Assembly: GCF_000719095.1 (NCBI RefSeq)
Contig: NZ_JOEH01000012.1
Span: 1-64,000, forward strand
Reading direction: 5' to 3'
Length of the DNA stretch: 64,000 nt
Origin: Streptacidiphilus jeojiense
GTDB lineage: Bacteria; Actinomycetota; Actinomycetes; Streptomycetales; Streptomycetaceae
The notes beneath the pieces are model-generated. The model did no database searches and was not told the DNA's origin. It saw only the letters and a program-made list of their open reading frames with translations. The position numbers and the translations under genes are program-made. Each line of letters starts with the position of its first letter. Positions within the stretch are counted from its first letter, which is position 1. This document shows positions 63,577 to 64,000 of this stretch, one piece after another.

Positions 63577-64000
63577 CTAGCGGTGAGCGAGGTCGCCGAG
63601 GCTGGTGCCGAGGATCTGGCGCAGCTGCTTGAGCGCCCTGGAGCTCTGGGTGCGGACGACGCCGGCGCTGAGCCGCAGCGCGGTCGCGGTCTCCTCGACG
63701 CTGCGGTCCTCCCAGTAGCGGAGCACCACCACGGCGCGGTCCCGGACCGTGAGTTGCTGGAGCGCACTCAGCAGGGTGAGCCGGAGCGCGGGGTCCCCCT
63801 GCCCCGCTGCCGCTGACGCCCCGTCGGCCCCGTCCGGCAGGTACCCGGTGGGGCGCTCGCCGCTGCTGCGGCGGCGCCGGTGGCTGAGGAACGCCCGCAC
63901 CAGCACGGTGTGCGCGTACGCGGCCGGATTGTCGGCGCCGGAGACCCGGCGCCAGTGCACGTACAGCCGCCCCAGCGTCTCCTGCACCAGGTCCTCGGCC
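63577..64000 (-). CDS. SigE-family RNA polymerase sigma factor, C-terminal part (cut by window edge)
   Basis: About 141 residues inside the window, starting in region 2 (AEDLVQETLGRLYVHWRRVSGADNPAAYAHTVLVRAFLSHRRRRSSGERP) and including region 4 (QQLTVRDRAVVVLRYWEDRSVEETATALRLSAGVVRTQSSRALKQL). This is the actinobacterial SigE-family type of group IV sigma factor. The gene begins beyond the right edge of the window; an in-frame ATG at 63987 is inside region 2 and is not the start. Adjacent to a membrane-anchored partner. Confidence 0.9.
   Translation of the reverse strand, partial: AEDLVQETLGRLYVHWRRVSGADNPAAYAHTVLVRAFLSHRRRRSSGERPTGYLPDGADGASAAAGQGDPALRLTLLSALQQLTVRDRAVVVLRYWEDRSVEETATALRLSAGVVRTQSSRALKQLRQILGTSLGDLAHR

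Overview
This is a chromosomal stretch from a very GC-rich actinomycete of the Streptomyces/Streptacidiphilus/Kitasatospora group. The evidence is strongly G/C-ending codons, many GTG starts, futalosine-route menaquinone genes, DasR-type operators, a CdgB-like diguanylate cyclase, HelD/HelR, TerD and a host of Streptomyces conserved families (DUF3027, DUF2771, DUF4229, DUF3263, DUF4232). I see no rRNA, tRNA, IS element, prophage, CRISPR array or plasmid gene. Most of it is core genome.

Layout. 1-600: the edge of an FxSxx-COOH RiPP locus (precursor fxsA, then a TIR-like fxsC cut by the window edge), separated by a strong hairpin. 780-4130: pdxH divergent from a citrate synthase, then serC. 4200-5700: a minus-strand run of DUF4229 protein, LacI regulator and a 28-residue membrane peptide. 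5800-12200: menaquinone genes mqnE, UbiX-, UbiA- and UbiD-family, with a threonine-dehydratase/Lrp pair inside. 12360-16830: a nucleobase module (NCS1 permease, PucR regulator, yeast-type cytosine deaminase, IPNS-like dioxygenase). 16840-22400: DUF3027, MFS, DUF2771, mqnB, mqnD and a cold-shock protein. 22760-38200: HAD phosphatase, a siderophore-type binding protein, a methyltransferase, XPB helicase with its partner, HelR, CutC and small conserved proteins. 38290-42480: groEL with CIRCE, a cold-shock gene, a MoaD/ThiS sulfur carrier and thrC. 42850-49660: gpgS, otsA, a Ser/Thr kinase with a secreted partner, otsB, DUF3263 and a cupin. 49745-55640: a sugar ABC importer divergent from nagK-nagA, with DasR-like sites between. 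55730-64000: a CBM-like membrane protein, cdgB, a flavin reductase, arfB, terD, an acetyltransferase, and a SigE-family sigma factor with a membrane-anchored partner (sigma gene cut by the right edge).

How the genes work together. mqnE, mqnB, mqnD and the prenylation/decarboxylation trio cover much of the futalosine route; mqnA and mqnC are not in the window. The nag region would import an amino sugar, phosphorylate it and deacetylate it under GlcN6P-responsive DasR control. OtsA and OtsB make trehalose. The cytosine module imports cytosine and deaminates it to uracil; the dioxygenase step is unassigned.

The most notable items are the FxSxx-COOH/TIR-like locus, a family of long inverted repeats at gene 3' ends built from one conserved 20-mer, the yeast-type cytosine deaminase module whose dioxygenase lacks the usual RxS arginine, the dre array, and a 28-residue membrane peptide overlapping a LacI-family gene.
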